Positions 1 through 10,468 of a DNA stretch of 64,000 nt are shown here, piece by piece; position 1 is the first letter of the stretch, and each line of letters opens with the position of its first letter. The translations under genes and the position numbers were made by a program. Origin of the DNA: Xylophilus sp. Leaf220. GTDB taxonomy: Bacteria > Pseudomonadota > Gammaproteobacteria > Burkholderiales > Burkholderiaceae_C. The notes below the pieces were generated by a model, which was given only the letters and a program-made list of their open reading frames with translations, was not told where the DNA came from and searched no databases. Where the stretch lies: the NCBI RefSeq assembly GCF_001421705.1, contig NZ_LMKO01000001.1, forward strand, positions 362,170-426,169. Reading direction: 5' to 3'.

Positions 1-2
1 AC

Positions 3-98
3 CATATCCAGAAGCACGACCGCGTCTGGATCTGCCGCCGCATGGACATCGCCCGCCATTGGCAGGCGGTGCACCCCCACACCGAACAAGGCGCCTGA
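3..98 (+). CDS. puuE: C-terminal end of allantoinase-type polysaccharide deacetylase (5' truncated)
   Basis: The window opens inside a reading frame that ends at TGA 96-98 and gives 31 residues, including RMDIARHW and HP near the end. This R-x-DIA-x-HW pattern close to the C-terminus is typical of PuuE-type allantoinases and related polysaccharide deacetylases, where the remark that the enzyme lacks metal dependence is family knowledge and not visible here. It ends one base before the start of the UraD/allantoate amidohydrolase gene, so the two are probably co-transcribed and translationally coupled. The assignment rests on a short tail plus the purine-degradation neighbour; another deacetylase is possible. 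Confidence 0.6.
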   Translation, partial: HIQKHDRVWICRRMDIARHWQAVHPHTEQGA

Positions 99-99
99 C

Positions 100-1920
100 A
101 TGCCGATCACCCTGGACCAACTCAATGCCGCGTCGCCTGCGGAAGCGGCGGCGCTGCTCGACGGCCTGTACGAGCATTCGCCCTGGATCGTCGAGCAAAC
201 GGTCGCAGCGGCTACCGCTGCGGCAGCGCCGTTCCGGTCGGTCGCGCATTTCAAGCATGCGCTGGCGGCCACCGTGGCGGCCGCGCCGACGGAGGCGCAG
301 TTGGCGCTGATCCGCGCCCACCCCGAGCTGGCCGGCAAGGCGATGGTGGACCGGTCGCTCACCGCCGAATCGACGAACGAGCAGCAGGCCGCCGGCCTGA
401 CCCGGTGCACGCCCGAGGAGTTCGCCCGCATCCAGCAGCTCAACGCCGACTACAACGCGCGCTTCGGCTTCCCGTTCATCCTGGCGGTGCGCGGGCCGCG
501 CGGCACCGGGCTGGGCAAGGCGCAGATCATCGCCACCTTCGCCCGCCGGCTGCGCCACCACCCCGACGCCGAGCGCGACGAGGCGCTGCGCAACATCCAC
601 CGCATCGCCGAGATCCGGCTGGCCGACAAGTTCGGCACCGCGCCCACGCTGGGCGACGCGGTGTGGGACTGGCAGGAGTCGCTGGCCGACTTCAGCGACC
701 CGGGCTTCGCCGAGCAGGGCCAGCTCACCGTGCTCTACCTCACCGAGGCGCACCGGGCCAGCGCCCGCCGCATCGCCGGGTGGATGCGCGAGAGCGGCTG
801 CGACAGCGTGTCGATCGACGCGGTCGGCAACGTCGTCGGCCGCTACGAGGCCGCCGCCGGCGCCGGCCCGGCGGCCCCCACGCTGATGACCGGGTCGCAC
901 TACGACACGGTGCGCAACGGCGGCAAGTACGACGGGCGGCTGGGCATCTTCGTGCCGCTGGCCTGCATCCGCGAACTGCACCGCCAGGGCCGCCGCCTGC
1001 CCTTCGCGATCGAGCTGGTGGGCTTCGCCGAGGAGGAAGGCCAGCGCTACAAGGCGACCTTCCTCGGCTCCGGCGCGCTCACCGGGGACTTCAAGCCCGA
1101 ATGGCTCGACCAGCAGGACGCCGACGGCATCACCATGCGCGCCGCGATGCAGCACGCCGGGCTGCCCGCCACGCTCGAGGCCATCGCCGCGCTGCGGCGC
1201 GACGCGGCGCGCTACCTGGGCTTCGTGGAGGTGCACATCGAACAGGGGCCGGTGCTGACGGAGCTCAACCTGCCGCTGGGCATCGTCACCTCGATCAACG
1301 GCAGCGTGCGCTGCGTCTGCGAGGTGATCGGCACCGCCAGCCATGCCGGCACCACGCCGATGGACCGCCGTCGCGACGCCGCCGCGGCCGTGGCCGAGCT
1401 GGCCGTCTACCTGGAGCAGCGGGCCTCGCTCGACGGCGATTCGGTCGGCACCATCGGCATCCTGGAGGTGCCGGGCGGCTCGCTCAACGTGGTGCCGGGC
1501 CGCTGCCGCTTCACCCTCGACATGCGCGCGCCCAACGACCCGCAGCGCGACGCGCTGGCCGCCGACGTGCAGGCGATGCTGGCCGCGATCTGCGCCCGCC
1601 GCGGCGTGCACTTCACCCTGGAGGAGACCGAGCGCGCCGCCGCCGCGCCGAGCGCGCCCGCATGGCAGGCGCGCTGGGAAGCGGCGGTCGAGTCGCTGGG
1701 CGTGCCGCTGCACCGCATGCCCAGCGGCGCCGGCCACGACGCGATGAAGCTGCACCGCATCCTGCCGCAGGCGATGCTCTTCGTGCGCGGCGAGAACGGC
1801 GGCATCAGCCACAACCCGCTCGAGAGCAGCAGCAGCGAGGATATGGACCTGGCGGTGCGCGCCTTCCAGCGGCTGCTCGACGGGCTGGAGACCGAGGCCG
1901 CCGCCGCCGTCGCGACCTGA
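100..1920 (+). CDS. uraD/allC: Fused OHCU decarboxylase / allantoate amidohydrolase
   Basis: A two-enzyme fusion of 606 residues for ureide breakdown. Residues 1-165 are a UraD (2-oxo-4-hydroxy-4-carboxy-5-ureidoimidazoline decarboxylase) domain with HPELAGK (His74), the STNEQ segment (Glu94) and RFGFPFILAVR (Arg131), which match the family's catalytic His, Glu and Arg. Residues from about 180 onward are an M20-family allantoate amidohydrolase/carbamoylase, with metal ligands His267 (GSHYDT), Asp278 (KYDGRLG), the EEEG acid at about 312-313, His379 (VHIEQGP) and His571 (GGISHNP). Known chemistry: UraD makes S-allantoin from OHCU, and allantoate amidohydrolase releases ammonia from allantoate. 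Together with the upstream allantoinase remnant this covers consecutive steps from the urate oxidation product to ureidoglycine. The start ATG follows the upstream TGA by one base. Confidence 0.88.
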   Translation: MPITLDQLNAASPAEAAALLDGLYEHSPWIVEQTVAAATAAAAPFRSVAHFKHALAATVAAAPTEAQLALIRAHPELAGKAMVDRSLTAESTNEQQAAGLTRCTPEEFARIQQLNADYNARFGFPFILAVRGPRGTGLGKAQIIATFARRLRHHPDAERDEALRNIHRIAEIRLADKFGTAPTLGDAVWDWQESLADFSDPGFAEQGQLTVLYLTEAHRASARRIAGWMRESGCDSVSIDAVGNVVGRYEAAAGAGPAAPTLMTGSHYDTVRNGGKYDGRLGIFVPLACIRELHRQGRRLPFAIELVGFAEEEGQRYKATFLGSGALTGDFKPEWLDQQDADGITMRAAMQHAGLPATLEAIAALRRDAARYLGFVEVHIEQGPVLTELNLPLGIVTSINGSVRCVCEVIGTASHAGTTPMDRRRDAAAAVAELAVYLEQRASLDGDSVGTIGILEVPGGSLNVVPGRCRFTLDMRAPNDPQRDALAADVQAMLAAICARRGVHFTLEETERAAAAPSAPAWQARWEAAVESLGVPLHRMPSGAGHDAMKLHRILPQAMLFVRGENGGISHNPLESSSSEDMDLAVRAFQRLLDGLETEAAAAVAT

Positions 1921-1933
1921 TCTGCAACGCTTC

Positions 1934-1992
1934 GCTATAGTATTGATAGCTAGAGGTCGGCGCCATTCGCCGGCCGCAGGCACTTTTCATTC
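1934..1992 (+). repeat. 59-bp dispersed repeat, copy A (probable terminator)
   Basis: GCTAT at 1934-1938 and ATAGC at 1946-1950 form a palindrome with a 7-base spacer. Next comes a hairpin GTCGGCG (1956-1962), loop CCATT, CGCCGGC (1968-1974), then nine bases and a TTTT tract at 1984-1987. Copies with the same spacing are at 15278 and 38159, and an inverted one is at 57680. It lies 13 bases after the stop of the uraD/allC fusion and 36 bases before the next start, so it may terminate the first gene. Confidence 0.8.
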
Positions 1993-2028
1993 ATAAACCG
2001 GCCTCTGCACGCCGCAGGGGCTCCTGCC

Positions 2029-3273
2029 ATGACCGCATCCGACCACGCCACCGACTACGACCGCCTCGACACCTGGATCGACGCCCACTTCGACGAAGAA
2101 ATGCGCTTCCTGCAGGAGCTGGTGCGGGTGCCCACCGACACGCCGCCCGGCAACAACGCGCCCCACGCCGAGCGCACCGCCACGCTGCTGCAGGCCTTCG
2201 GCTTCGAGGCCGAGCGCCATCCGGTGCCGCAGGCCGAGGTGCAGGCCTACGGCATGGAGTCGATCACCAACCTGATCGTGCGCCGCAAATATGCGGACGG
2301 CGGCCGCACCGTGGCGCTCAACGCCCATGGCGACGTGGTGCCGCCCGGCGACGGCTGGTCGCACGACCCCTACGGCGCCGAGATCGAGGGTGGCGCCGTC
2401 TACGGCCGGGCCACCGCGGTGAGCAAGGGCGATTTCGCGAGCTTCAGCTTCGCGGTGCGGGCGCTGGAATCGCTGGGCGCGCCGCTCAAGGGCGGGGTGG
2501 AGCTGCACTTCACCTACGACGAGGAGTTCGGCGGCGAACTCGGCCCCGGCTGGCTGCTGAAGCAGGGCCTGACCAAGCCCGACCTGCTGATCGCCGCCGG
2601 CTTCTCCTACGAGGTGGTCACCGCCCACAACGGCTGCCTGCAGATGGAGGTGACGGTGCACGGCAAGATGGCGCACGCCGCCATCCCCGCCAGCGGCGTG
2701 GACGCGCTGCAGGGCGCGGTCGCGATCCTCAACGCGCTCTATGCGCAGAACACGGCCTACCGCCAGGTGCGCTCGCAGGTCGAGGGCATCAACCACCCGT
2801 ACCTCAACGTCGGCCGGATCGAGGGCGGCACCAACACCAACGTCGTGCCCGGCAAGGTGGTCTTCAAGCTCGACCGCCGGATGATCCCCGAGGAGAACCC
2901 GGCCGAGGTCGAGGCGTCGATCCGCCAGGTCATCGCCGACGCGGCCGCCACCCAGCCCGGCATCGCCGTCGAGATCCGCCGCCTGCTGCTCGCCAATGCG
3001 ATGCGCCCGCTGCCGGGCAACGCGCCGCTGGTGGAGGCGATCCAGAAGCACGGCCAGGCCCTCTTCGGCCAGCCGATCCCGGCGATGGGCACGCCGCTCT
3101 ACACCGACGTGCGGCTGTATGCCGAGGCCGGCATCCCCGGCGTGATCTACGGCGCCGGCCCGCGCACCGTGCTCGAATCGCACGCCAAGCGCAACGACGA
3201 GCGGCTGCAGCTCGACGACCTGCGCCGCGCGACCAAGGTGATCGCCCGCGCCCTGCGCGACCTGCTGGCCTGA
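2029..3273 (+). CDS. M20 family metallohydrolase (ArgE/DapE-like)
   Basis: A 414-residue zinc-dependent amidohydrolase or deacylase. The first metal ligand motif is NAHGDVV (His100, Asp102), and the catalytic and ligand acids are in TYDEEFGGE (Glu165/166). A dimerisation segment with VHGKMAHAAIP lies near the middle. M20 family members remove acyl, carbamoyl or amino-acid groups from amide substrates. The proximity to the allantoate enzyme suggests another step in ureide or amide nitrogen salvage, but the substrate cannot be read from the sequence. It is separated from the previous gene by the 59-bp repeat, so it may have its own promoter. The length is normal for the family. Confidence 0.8.
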   Translation: MTASDHATDYDRLDTWIDAHFDEEMRFLQELVRVPTDTPPGNNAPHAERTATLLQAFGFEAERHPVPQAEVQAYGMESITNLIVRRKYADGGRTVALNAHGDVVPPGDGWSHDPYGAEIEGGAVYGRATAVSKGDFASFSFAVRALESLGAPLKGGVELHFTYDEEFGGELGPGWLLKQGLTKPDLLIAAGFSYEVVTAHNGCLQMEVTVHGKMAHAAIPASGVDALQGAVAILNALYAQNTAYRQVRSQVEGINHPYLNVGRIEGGTNTNVVPGKVVFKLDRRMIPEENPAEVEASIRQVIADAAATQPGIAVEIRRLLLANAMRPLPGNAPLVEAIQKHGQALFGQPIPAMGTPLYTDVRLYAEAGIPGVIYGAGPRTVLESHAKRNDERLQLDDLRRATKVIARALRDLLA

Positions 3274-3307
3274 GCGGCACGGCGGCAGCGGCAGCGACGT
3301 CCGGCCC

Positions 3308-4945
3308 ATGTTCCGCTTCAAGATCTCGATGGCGCTCGGCCTGCTCGTCGCACTGGTGTGCGTGCAGGCGGCCTTCGTCTACATGGGATCGGTGCGGGTC
3401 TACGACTATGCGCAGCACAGCCGGCTGGCGAGCGACATCCTGGCCGAGCTGGTGGAACTCTCGGCCAACAAGCAGCGGCTGCGGGTCTGGGCCTCGCAGC
3501 GCCTGATGAACGCGGCCGATGCGTCGCCCGAGACCCGCACCGCGCTGCTCGCCCGGATGCGCGCCAGCGCCACCACCCTGCAGGACCTGGCGCGCCGCGA
3601 CCAGGAGCTGCTGGAGAAGCTGTCGGGCCAGGCGATGGTGGAGCCGCCGGCCGACGGCCAGCGTCTGGTGGCCGTCACCGACCTGCTCGACGACAACATC
3701 GTGGCGGTGCAGAACCGGCTGCTGGCGCTGGCGCCGCTGAGCGCGGGATCGGATTTCGGCGCGGTGTGGCAGGAGCTGAACGGCGTCTTCAACCAGGCCC
3801 GCGGCCGCGACCTGCGCGAGCTGATCGACAGCGCGATCGAGCGGCAGCGCACGGTGGTGCCGGCGGCGCGGGCCGCCACCGCCAGCGGCCTCGACGCGCT
3901 GCGGATGCAGGCCATCGGCATGGCGGCGGTGACGCTGCTCGCCTCCATCGTGATGGCGCGCTGGCTGGGCGGCAACCTGCAGCAGCCGCTGGCCCGGCTG
4001 ATGGCGGGAATCCGGCAGCTGCAGGCCGGACGGCTCGACCACCGGGTGCGCATCGATTCCGAGGACGAGTTCGCCAAGGTGGCCGAGCAGTTCAACACCA
4101 TGACCGACGAGCTGCAGCAGCACCGCACCCGCGCCGACGCCACCCGCCAGCAACTGGAGACCGCGGTGCAGGACCGCACCGCCGAACTGCGCCAGGCCCA
4201 CGAGACGCTGCAGCGCATCGACCAGCGCCGCCGCCAGCTCTTCGCCGACCTGAGCCACGACCTGCGCACCCCGGCCACCGCGATCCGCGGCGAGGCCGAG
4301 ATCGCCCTGCGCGGCGCCGACCGGCCGGTCACCGAGTACCGGCAGACTTTGTCGCGCATCGTCGGCGGCGTGGGCCAGCTCTCAGACGTGGTCGAAGACC
4401 TGATGCTGGTCGCCCGCGCCGATGCCGACCAGCTGATCCTGCGGCCCGCTCCGGTCGACCTGGCCGCCCTGCTGCACGAGGCCGCGGACCAGGCCGGCAC
4501 CCTGGGCGCCGCGCGCGGCGTGCGGGTGCTGCTGGAAGCCAGCGGCGATGCCGGACTGCCGCCGCCCCGGGTCCACGCCGACGAGGACCGGCTGCGCCGC
4601 GCACTGATGGTGGTGCTGGACAACGCGGTCAAGTACTCCCACCCCGACGGCACGGTGCGGGTCATGTGGTCGCACGGCACGGCCGAGGCGGTGGTGCGGG
4701 TGCGCGACCAGGGCATCGGCATCGAACCCGCCGAGATGCCCCACGTCTTCGAGCGCTTCGTGCGCGGCGACCGGGCGCGCCGGCACCGGGCCGACGGCAG
4801 CGGCATCGGCCTGTCGATCGCGCATTCCATCGTCACCGCGCACGGGGGCCGCATCGCCCTGCAGAGCGTGCCCGACGGCGGCACGACCGTCGAGATAACC
4901 CTGCCGGTGCTGGCGCACCGCAGCGCGGACGAGGCGGCCGCATGA
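3308..4945 (+). CDS. Two-component sensor histidine kinase
   Basis: A membrane kinase of 545 residues. An N-terminal membrane segment (about 5-25) is followed by a roughly 170-residue periplasmic helical region, a second membrane segment (about 200-220) and a HAMP linker. The phospho-acceptor motif FADLSHDLRTP places the histidine at residue 317. An ATPase domain follows with N box LDNAVKYSH, G1 box RDQGIGI and G2 GSGIGLSIAHS. It would autophosphorylate and pass the phosphate to the response regulator encoded 67 bases downstream. Kinase before regulator is the less common gene order. The signal is unknown; the periplasmic domain has no motif I recognise. Confidence 0.88.
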   Translation: MFRFKISMALGLLVALVCVQAAFVYMGSVRVYDYAQHSRLASDILAELVELSANKQRLRVWASQRLMNAADASPETRTALLARMRASATTLQDLARRDQELLEKLSGQAMVEPPADGQRLVAVTDLLDDNIVAVQNRLLALAPLSAGSDFGAVWQELNGVFNQARGRDLRELIDSAIERQRTVVPAARAATASGLDALRMQAIGMAAVTLLASIVMARWLGGNLQQPLARLMAGIRQLQAGRLDHRVRIDSEDEFAKVAEQFNTMTDELQQHRTRADATRQQLETAVQDRTAELRQAHETLQRIDQRRRQLFADLSHDLRTPATAIRGEAEIALRGADRPVTEYRQTLSRIVGGVGQLSDVVEDLMLVARADADQLILRPAPVDLAALLHEAADQAGTLGAARGVRVLLEASGDAGLPPPRVHADEDRLRRALMVVLDNAVKYSHPDGTVRVMWSHGTAEAVVRVRDQGIGIEPAEMPHVFERFVRGDRARRHRADGSGIGLSIAHSIVTAHGGRIALQSVPDGGTTVEITLPVLAHRSADEAAA

Positions 4946-5012
4946 AACACCCCTGCCGTTTCCGCCACCCTGGCCGCCGCCCTGCCGCGGCACCGGCCCA
5001 CAGAGGAATCCG

Positions 5013-5696
<684 letters not shown>

Positions 5697-5711
5697 AAGG
5701 CGCCGCGCCCG

Positions 5712-6131
5712 CTACAGCCGCGCCAGCGTCTGCGGGTCCGCTTCGCCGCCGTGGAAACGCTGTAGAGCCCCGGCGTATACCGGATCGGCATCCTGCACCG
5801 CCGAGAAAAGCGTCATGCTCGAGCGGAACTTGAGGTCGTCGGGCGATCCGAAGATCGCATGGGCGGATCGGCCGGGCACCGCCAGCACCAGGGCGGTACA
5901 GGCGTGCAGCCGCGTGCCGAGCACCGGATGCGCCAGGTAGGCCCGCGCTTCGTCGGACGAGGCGATCGCGTAGCGCTGCGCCATGGCGCTATGGCCCAGG
6001 CCCGCGATCTGCGGGAACACGAACCACATCCAGTGGCTGCGCTTGCGGCCGGCGCGCAGCTCGTCCATCGCGGAGGCGATCACCGGCTGCTGGGCGTCGA
6101 GGAAACGCTGGAGATCGAAGGAGGATGTCAT
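5712..6131 (-). CDS. DUF1810 family protein
   Basis: A 139-residue cytoplasmic protein. The motifs SHWMWFVFPQIAGLG near residue 32 and YLAHPVLGTRL near 65 are hallmarks of the DUF1810 (calpastatin-like YbeL/YPO-type) family, whose function is unknown to me. The ATG at 6131 was chosen because the family starts at about FDLQRFLDAQ; an AAGGAGG ribosome site would lie just upstream on the minus strand only in part. It converges on the response regulator gene, with 15 bases between the stops, and is divergent from the malic enzyme gene. Nothing links it functionally to its neighbours. Confidence 0.8.
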   Translation of the reverse strand: MTSSFDLQRFLDAQQPVIASAMDELRAGRKRSHWMWFVFPQIAGLGHSAMAQRYAIASSDEARAYLAHPVLGTRLHACTALVLAVPGRSAHAIFGSPDDLKFRSSMTLFSAVQDADPVYAGALQRFHGGEADPQTLARL

Positions 6132-6326
6132 CGGCCGAGCTTCGCATGGTCCGGGCGGGCATGCACCACCACCGGCCTTCGCATCCGCTGCGGCGCTGCA
6201 TGGCGCCCGCCATGCCGAAACCGCATGCCGGCGGGCTTCGCAGGGCATGAGCGGCCTGCGCGGCCGCCGATCCGGGTAAGCTCGCAGCCCCCCTTCGTGG
6301 GGATCCATCGCACCCAGGAATCGTCC

Positions 6327-8630
6327 ATGTCCCAGACCCTCTCCCCCGCCGAACAAGCCCTGCGCGACGCTGCGCGCGAGTACCACCGCACGCCCGTCCG
6401 CGGCAAGATCTCGGTCACGCCGCTCAAGCCCCTGTCCAACCAGCGCGACCTGTCGCTGGCGTACTCGCCGGGCGTCGCCTACCCCTGCCTCGACATCCAG
6501 GCCGACCCGTCGCTGGCCTACGAGTACACCTCGCGCGGCAACCTGGTCGGGGTCATCACCAACGGCACCGCGGTGCTGGGCCTGGGCGACATCGGCCCGC
6601 TGGCCGGCAAGCCGGTGATGGAGGGCAAGGGCTGCCTGTTCAAGAAGTTCGCGGGCGTCGACGTGTTCGACATCGAGCTGGCCGAGCGCGACCCGGACAA
6701 GCTGGTCGAGATCATCGCCGCGCTGGAGCCGACGCTCGGCGGCATCAACCTCGAGGACATCAAGGCGCCCGAATGCTTCTACATCGAGAAGCAGCTGAGC
6801 GAGCGGCTCAACATCCCGGTCTTCCACGACGACCAGCACGGCACCGCGATCATCTCGTCTGCCGCGCTGCTCAACGGCCTGGAGCTGGTGGGCAAGCAGA
6901 TCGGCGCGGTGAAGGTCGCGGTATCGGGCGCCGGCGCCGCGGCCATCGCCTGCCTGGACGTGATGGTCGGCCTGGGCGTCAAGCGCGAGAACATCTTCGT
7001 GGTCGACTCCAAGGGCGTGATCCACGACGGCCGCACGAACCTCGACATCTCGAAGCAGCGCTACGCCCAGAAGACCGATGCCCGCACCCTCGCCGACGTG
7101 GTGAACGGCGCCGACGTGTTCCTCGGGTGCTCCGCCCCCGGCGTGCTGACCGCCGAGATGGTCAAGACCATGGCAGACAAGCCGATCATCCTGGCGCTGG
7201 CCAACCCCGAGCCCGAGATCCGGCCCGAGCTGGCCAAGGCGGTGCGGCCGGACTGCATCATCGCCACCGGCCGGTCGGACTATCCGAACCAGGTCAACAA
7301 CGTCCTGTGCTTCCCCTACATCTTCCGCGGCGCGCTCGATTGCGGCGCCACCAAGATCACCGAGGCGATGAAGCTCGCCTGCGTGCGCGAGATCGCCGAC
7401 CTGGCCAAGGCCGAGACCAGCGACGAGGTGGCCGCCGCCTACCCGGGCCAGGAGCTGGTCTTCGGCCCCGACTACCTGATCCCCACGCCGTTCGACGCGC
7501 GCCTGATCCTGAAGATCGCCCCTGCCGTCGCCAAGGCCGCGCAGGAGTCGGGCGTGGCCACCCGGCCGATCGAGGACTTCGACGCCTACCGCGAGAACCT
7601 CACCCGCTTCGTCTACCAGACCGGCATGTTCATGCGTCCGGTATTCACCGCCGCCAAGGCTGCGCCGCAGCGCGTGGCCTATGCCGAGGGCGAGGACGAG
7701 CGCGTCCTGCGTGCGGTGCAGGTCGTGATCGACGAGCAGCTGGCCAGGCCGATCCTGATCGGCCGCCCGGCGGTGATCGAGGCCCGGGTGCTGAAGGCCG
7801 GCCTGCGCATCAAGCTCGGCCACAACGCCGAATGCGTCGACCCCGAGGACGATCCGCGCTTCCGCCAGTACTGGGAGGCCTACCACGGCGCGATGGGACG
7901 CAACGGCATCACGCCCGAGGCCGCCAAGGCCGCCGTACGCCGCAGCAACACCCTGATCGCCGCGTTGATGGTCCAGCTGGGCGATGCCGACGCGATGCTC
8001 TGCGGCCTGGTCGGCCGCTACGACCACCACCTGCAGCATGTGCAGGACGTGATCGGCCTGAAGGAAGGCGCGCACGAGTTCGCCGCCCTCAACGCGCTGA
8101 TGCTGCCCGAGCACACGCTCTTCATCGCCGACACCTACATCAACGACGCGCCCGACGCCGAGCAGCTGGCCCGCATCGCGCTCGCCGCGGCAGAAGAGGT
8201 GCAGCGCTTCGGCCTGCCGCCGAAGGTGGCCTTCCTGTCGCACTCCAACTACGGCACCTCGACCCGGCCGTCGGCACTCAAGATGCGCGCCGCGCACGAG
8301 CGCTTCCGCGCCCTGGCGCCGCACATCGAATCCGACGGCGAACTGCACGGGGATGCCGCCCTGTCGGAGACCGTGCGCGCCAACGCGGGCCTGGCCGACA
8401 GCGCCCTGACCGGCTCGGCCAACGTGCTCATCTGCCCCAACCTGGATGCGGCCAACATCCTGTTCAACGTGCTGAAGACCACCAGCGGCCAGGGCATGAC
8501 CATCGGTCCGATCCTGCTGGGCGCGGCCGCTTCGGTGCACATCCTCACCCCGTCGTCCACCGTGCGCCGCATCGTCAACATGACGGCGCTGGCCGGGGCG
8601 AAGGCGGTGAAGGCCACCGTGCAAGGCTGA
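6327..8630 (+). CDS. maeB: NADP-dependent malic enzyme with phosphotransacetylase-like C-terminus
   Basis: A 767-residue enzyme converting malate to pyruvate, CO2 and NADPH. Residues 1-430 are the malic enzyme part, with YSPGVAYPC, the metal-binding FHDDQHGTA and the nucleotide fold [13 protein letters not shown]. Residues from about 440 are a phosphate acetyltransferase-like domain ([29 protein letters not shown]), which in MaeB proteins is thought to have a regulatory role. The ATG at 6327 gives [16 protein letters not shown], the usual family start, though the frame stays open further upstream. A strong terminator follows the stop. Confidence 0.95.
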   Translation: MSQTLSPAEQALRDAAREYHRTPVRGKISVTPLKPLSNQRDLSLAYSPGVAYPCLDIQADPSLAYEYTSRGNLVGVITNGTAVLGLGDIGPLAGKPVMEGKGCLFKKFAGVDVFDIELAERDPDKLVEIIAALEPTLGGINLEDIKAPECFYIEKQLSERLNIPVFHDDQHGTAIISSAALLNGLELVGKQIGAVKVAVSGAGAAAIACLDVMVGLGVKRENIFVVDSKGVIHDGRTNLDISKQRYAQKTDARTLADVVNGADVFLGCSAPGVLTAEMVKTMADKPIILALANPEPEIRPELAKAVRPDCIIATGRSDYPNQVNNVLCFPYIFRGALDCGATKITEAMKLACVREIADLAKAETSDEVAAAYPGQELVFGPDYLIPTPFDARLILKIAPAVAKAAQESGVATRPIEDFDAYRENLTRFVYQTGMFMRPVFTAAKAAPQRVAYAEGEDERVLRAVQVVIDEQLARPILIGRPAVIEARVLKAGLRIKLGHNAECVDPEDDPRFRQYWEAYHGAMGRNGITPEAAKAAVRRSNTLIAALMVQLGDADAMLCGLVGRYDHHLQHVQDVIGLKEGAHEFAALNALMLPEHTLFIADTYINDAPDAEQLARIALAAAEEVQRFGLPPKVAFLSHSNYGTSTRPSALKMRAAHERFRALAPHIESDGELHGDAALSETVRANAGLADSALTGSANVLICPNLDAANILFNVLKTTSGQGMTIGPILLGAAASVHILTPSSTVRRIVNMTALAGAKAVKATVQG

Positions 8631-8647
8631 CGCTGCGCGGCCGGCAG

Positions 8648-8694
8648 GCCGGACCGGTGCGGACCGCGCGGCCGGCACCGGCCCGGCTTTTTTT
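8648..8694 (+). terminator. Rho-independent terminator after maeB
   Basis: GCCGGACCGGTGC (8648-8660) pairs with GCACCGGCCCGGC (8675-8687) with one mismatch. Seven Ts (8688-8694) follow directly. Confidence 0.85.
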
Positions 8695-8765
8695 GGGCCA
8701 CTCGATTCTGTAAGACGGCACCGCTTTGTGCCGGGACACCGTGCGGCACCGAGAGACGCGAACCT

Positions 8766-10442
8766 ATGATGCGTCCCACCCGGCAGACGACGGCCGGCAG
8801 AAAGCCCCACGTGTCCCCTGAAGAACGCTACGACCTGATCGTCGTGGGCTCCGGCCCTGGCGGTGGCGCCCTGGTGCAGCGCCTGGCCCCTACCGGCAAG
8901 CGCATCCTGGTGCTGGAGCGGGGCGAATACCTCCCCCGTACCCAGGCCAACTGGGATTCCAAGACCGTCTTCGTCGACGGGGCCTACCAGGCCAAGGACA
9001 CCTGGTACGGTGCCGACGGCCGCAGCTTCCACCCCGGCCTGCACTACTGTGTCGGCGGTAATTCGAAGGTCTACGGCGCGGCGCTGCTGCGGATGCGGGA
9101 GCGGGATTTCGACGCGGTGCGGCATGCGGACGGCATCTCGCCCGCCTGGCCCCTGCCCTACGCCGCCTTCGAGCCCTACTACGCGCAGGCCGAGCGCCTG
9201 TTCCACGTCCACGGGCAGCGCGGCGAAGACCCGAACGAGCCGCCCGCGAGCGGCGCCTTCCCCCATCCGGCCGTCGCGCACGAAGCCCGCATCGCCCGCC
9301 TGGCCGAGGACCTGCGCCGCCAGGGTGCCCATCCCTTCCACCTGCCGCTCGGCATCCTGCTCGACGAAGTGGACGGCAAGCCCACCCCCACCAGCCGATG
9401 CATCCGCTGCGACGCGTTCGACGGTTTCCCCTGCCTGCTCAACGGCAAGGCCGATGCGCAGGTCACCTGCATCGACCCCACGCTGGCCGCCTGGCCCAAC
9501 GTGACGCTGATGACCGGCGCCTATGTCTCGCGGCTCGAGACCGATGCCGCGGGCCGCACGATCACCGGGGTGCAGGTCGAACACCGCAGCGGCCCGTGCA
9601 AGGGCGAGCGGGCCTGCTACCGGGCCGATATCGTGGTGCTGGCCTGCGGTGCGCTCAGTACCGCGCTGCTGATGCTGCGCTCTGCCAACGACCAGCATCC
9701 GCAGGGCCTGGCCAACGGCTCCGACCAGTTGGGCCGCAACTACATGCGTCACAACCAGTCGGTGCTGATGGCTGTGGCGCGGGAGCCCAACGACACGGTG
9801 TTCCAGAAGACGCTGGCCGTCAGCGACTACTACTTCGGTTCGGACGACTGGGACTATCCGCTGGGCCTGATCCAGATGTGCGCCAAGTCGCATGCCGACC
9901 AGATCCGCGCCGAGGCGCTGCCCGGCTGGCTCGAATGGCTGCCCGGCATGCCCTTCGAGATGCTGGCTCGCCATTCGATCGACTTCTGGCTCTCCAGCGA
10001 AGACCTGCCACGCCCCGAGAACCGCATCTCCCTGCGGCACGACGGCCAGGTGGTGCTGGACGTGACCGAGAACAACATGGAGGCGCACCGCCGGCTGCGC
10101 GCCAAGCTCGAAGACCTGCTGCGCCACTGCGACGTGCACCCGCACCTGCTGGAGCGCAGCCTGTATTTCGGCAAGAACATCCCGATCGCCGGCACCGCGC
10201 ACCAGGCAGGCACCGCCCGCTTCGGCACCGACCCGCGCAGCTCGGTGCTCGACCTCGACTGCCGCACCCACGAGATCGACAACCTGTACCTGGCCGATGC
10301 CAGCTTCTTCGTCTCGATCGGCGCGGTGAACCCGACGCTCACCATCATCGCCAACGCGCTGCGGGTGGCAGACCGGATCAAGGAGCGCCTGGGCGCCGCC
10401 GACCGGGGCCCGGCGTCCACCGCCGCGACATCCACCGTCTAG
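8766..10442 (+). CDS. GMC family FAD-dependent oxidoreductase
   Basis: A glucose-methanol-choline type flavoprotein of 558 residues. The FAD-binding motif VVGSGPGGGALVQ is near residue 30, the ribityl-binding HYCVGGNSKVYGAAL is near 100, and the C-terminal catalytic region has GTARFGTDP and NLYLADASFFVSIGAVNPTLT. Such enzymes oxidise an alcohol or sugar hydroxyl. The next two genes encode a large glycosidase-like protein (26 bases downstream) and an SDR dehydrogenase, which suggests joint action on a sugar or polyol. The ATG at 8766 is used here, but TATGAT at 8765-8770 looks like a -10 element and a GTG at 8811 gives MSPEERYDLIVVG, the more typical length, so the true start may be 8811. Confidence 0.85.
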   Translation: MMRPTRQTTAGRKPHVSPEERYDLIVVGSGPGGGALVQRLAPTGKRILVLERGEYLPRTQANWDSKTVFVDGAYQAKDTWYGADGRSFHPGLHYCVGGNSKVYGAALLRMRERDFDAVRHADGISPAWPLPYAAFEPYYAQAERLFHVHGQRGEDPNEPPASGAFPHPAVAHEARIARLAEDLRRQGAHPFHLPLGILLDEVDGKPTPTSRCIRCDAFDGFPCLLNGKADAQVTCIDPTLAAWPNVTLMTGAYVSRLETDAAGRTITGVQVEHRSGPCKGERACYRADIVVLACGALSTALLMLRSANDQHPQGLANGSDQLGRNYMRHNQSVLMAVAREPNDTVFQKTLAVSDYYFGSDDWDYPLGLIQMCAKSHADQIRAEALPGWLEWLPGMPFEMLARHSIDFWLSSEDLPRPENRISLRHDGQVVLDVTENNMEAHRRLRAKLEDLLRHCDVHPHLLERSLYFGKNIPIAGTAHQAGTARFGTDPRSSVLDLDCRTHEIDNLYLADASFFVSIGAVNPTLTIIANALRVADRIKERLGAADRGPASTAATSTV

Positions 10443-10468
10443 CGCCCGATACCTGCCCACCCCGCTTC

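Noticed and set aside
5712-10460. A minus-strand open frame of about 1580 codons
   Set aside because: Only its last 139 codons (5712-6131) look like a real protein. The rest is antisense to maeB and the GMC gene, with the Gly/Val/His/Arg composition typical of shadow frames in GC-rich DNA.
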